Below, in pieces: positions 63,309-64,000 of a DNA stretch of 64,000 nucleotides. Source of the DNA: Candidatus Latescibacterota bacterium (GTDB lineage: Bacteria; Krumholzibacteriota; Krumholzibacteriia; WVZY01); assembly GCA_011772205.1 (NCBI GenBank), contig WVZY01000022.1, forward strand, positions 248,001 through 312,000, in the 5' to 3' direction. Each line of letters opens with the position of its first letter. Position 1 is the first letter of the stretch. The notes below the pieces were generated by a model. The model worked only from the letters and a program-made list of their open reading frames with translations, had not been told where the DNA came from and ran no database searches. A program made the translations under genes and the position numbers.

Positions 63309-64000
63309 TTAGAAGAGAATAATCCGGCTGTTGTCGCCCACCATCAGCTTATAGGATCGCGGGAGCTTGTCTGTTTTTTCAACCGTCACGTTCTTGCCGA
63401 TGAGACTGCTGCCGATGCGGCTGCCAATGTTGCGGATCGTACAGTCTTCCAGTACGATGCTGTTCTCGACCTCGCTGCCCAGAATGCGTGCATTGGGGCC
63501 AACACTGGTGAACGGGCCGATATAAGAATCGACGATCTCCGCTCCCGTTCCTATGATGCAGGGTCCTCGAAGGACGCTGTGCTTTACCGTTACACCCTTG
63601 TCGAGCTGGACGTTCCCGTGAACATCCGAGGCGTCACCGGGTTTGCTGTCCAACCGCTGGTGGAGCTCGCTCAGAATCATCCTGTTCGCATCGAGAATGT
63701 CTTCGAGCTTCCCAGTATCTTTCCACCAGCCCTCGACGATATGAGAATTCACGACGTACCCTTTGTTTATGAGATACTGGATTGCATCGGTGATCTCCAG
63801 CTCGTCGCGGAAGCTCGGTTTAATGTTATCCACCGCTTCAAAGATGCTTTCCGTGAACATGTAGACACCGACCAGCGCATACTCGCTCTTCGGTTGCTTT
63901 GGCTTTTCCTCGAGTCCCACAACGCGGCCCCCCTTGATTTCCGCGACCCCGAACTCTCGCGGATTAGGCACTTTGGCGAGAAGGATTTGGGAATCGAATT
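63309..64000 (-). CDS. Sugar-1-phosphate nucleotidyltransferase (RmlA-long type), 5' end beyond the window
   Basis: The frame is open to the window edge, so the N-terminal Rossmann-like part with GGxGTR is missing. What remains starts with SQILLAKVPNPREFGVAEIK, then GRVVGLEEKPKQPKSEYALV, the GVYMF strand, ELEITDAIQYLINKGYVV, and GWWKDTGKLEDILDANRMIL. These fit glucose-1-phosphate thymidylyltransferases of the long form. The last 100 residues form a left-handed beta-helix (VTVKHSVLRGPCIIGTGAEI, GPFTSVGPNARILGSEVENS). A mannose- or heptose-1-phosphate enzyme is an alternative given gmhA next door. The donor base is not predictable. Confidence 0.85.
   Translation of the reverse strand, partial: FDSQILLAKVPNPREFGVAEIKGGRVVGLEEKPKQPKSEYALVGVYMFTESIFEAVDNIKPSFRDELEITDAIQYLINKGYVVNSHIVEGWWKDTGKLEDILDANRMILSELHQRLDSKPGDASDVHGNVQLDKGVTVKHSVLRGPCIIGTGAEIVDSYIGPFTSVGPNARILGSEVENSIVLEDCTIRNIGSRIGSSLIGKNVTVEKTDKLPRSYKLMVGDNSRIILF

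Noticed and set aside
1..64000. CRISPR arrays, insertion sequences, phage genes or attachment sites
   Set aside because: No regularly spaced repeats, transposase or integrase motifs, or terminal inverted repeats were seen by reading; a self-alignment was not possible.

Overview
The window reads as chromosome of a diderm (Gram-negative-type) bacterium with moderate GC content, probably from an uncultivated lineage near the FCB superphylum. The evidence is a TonB-type energy transducer, lipobox lipoproteins, a periplasmic-type amidase, a secreted beta-propeller protein with a C-terminal sorting-like domain, and DUF2723 and YfhO membrane proteins, alongside SpoVG, a Ctc-type L25 and SelA. The taxonomic assignment is inference. 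GTG and TTG starts are common and are often backed by good Shine-Dalgarno sites. All genes but two lie on the minus strand; the exceptions are the amidase and tonB at 40.6-43.6 kb.

Region A (1-26644, minus) is a large cell-surface glycan locus. It encodes GT-C-type and YfhO/DUF2723 membrane proteins, a Wzx-like flippase, a FemAB/GNAT-like acyltransferase, a DegT aminotransferase, a soluble PglF/WbpM-type dehydratase, a secreted beta-propeller protein, a GT2 fused to a phosphoglycosyl-transferase-like domain, a polyprenol-phosphate mannose synthase, GT2 and GT4 transferases, a UDP-sugar epimerase, a flippase-like (LPG synthase/AglD) protein and a methyltransferase. Dehydratase plus aminotransferase suggests an amino-sugar such as a bacillosamine- or QuiNAc-type residue.

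Region B (26649-53619) is housekeeping. A riboflavin operon (ribD-ribE-ribBA-ribH) with nusB and a phosphoesterase is preceded by a strong promoter and an FMN riboswitch. Upstream lie a 5'-truncated membrane-protein remnant, ftsY, smc, a SPOR-domain protein and selA. Two plus-strand envelope genes (amidase, tonB) follow. Then comes a long minus-strand run: ispE, spoVG, tRNA-Gln, terminator/attenuator, prs, rplY, pth, rpsF, rpsR, rplI, manC, a PpiC-type chaperone, a DUF151 nuclease-family protein and an LpoA-like lipoprotein. Several RNA structures sit between these genes.

Region C (53682-64000, minus) returns to glycan synthesis: DUF362, a UbiA-family prenyl-phosphate transferase, a 945-residue fusion of a WecA-like phosphoglycosyltransferase with a degenerate PglF-like protein, three GT4-type transferases, GmhA and a sugar-1-phosphate nucleotidyltransferase cut by the window edge.

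The most unusual theme is a pair of fusion proteins at the initiating step of glycan assembly. One (55725-58562) joins an apparently intact polytopic phosphoglycosyltransferase to a PglF-like membrane/CoA-binding/SDR module whose SDR has lost its catalytic motifs. The other (12331-14556) joins a GT2 to a WbaP/PglC-like domain that lacks the block carrying the catalytic Asp-Glu. An intact but membrane-anchor-less PglF-type dehydratase lies at 8433-9863. I infer a tethered, partly pseudo-enzymatic initiation complex; this is a hypothesis.
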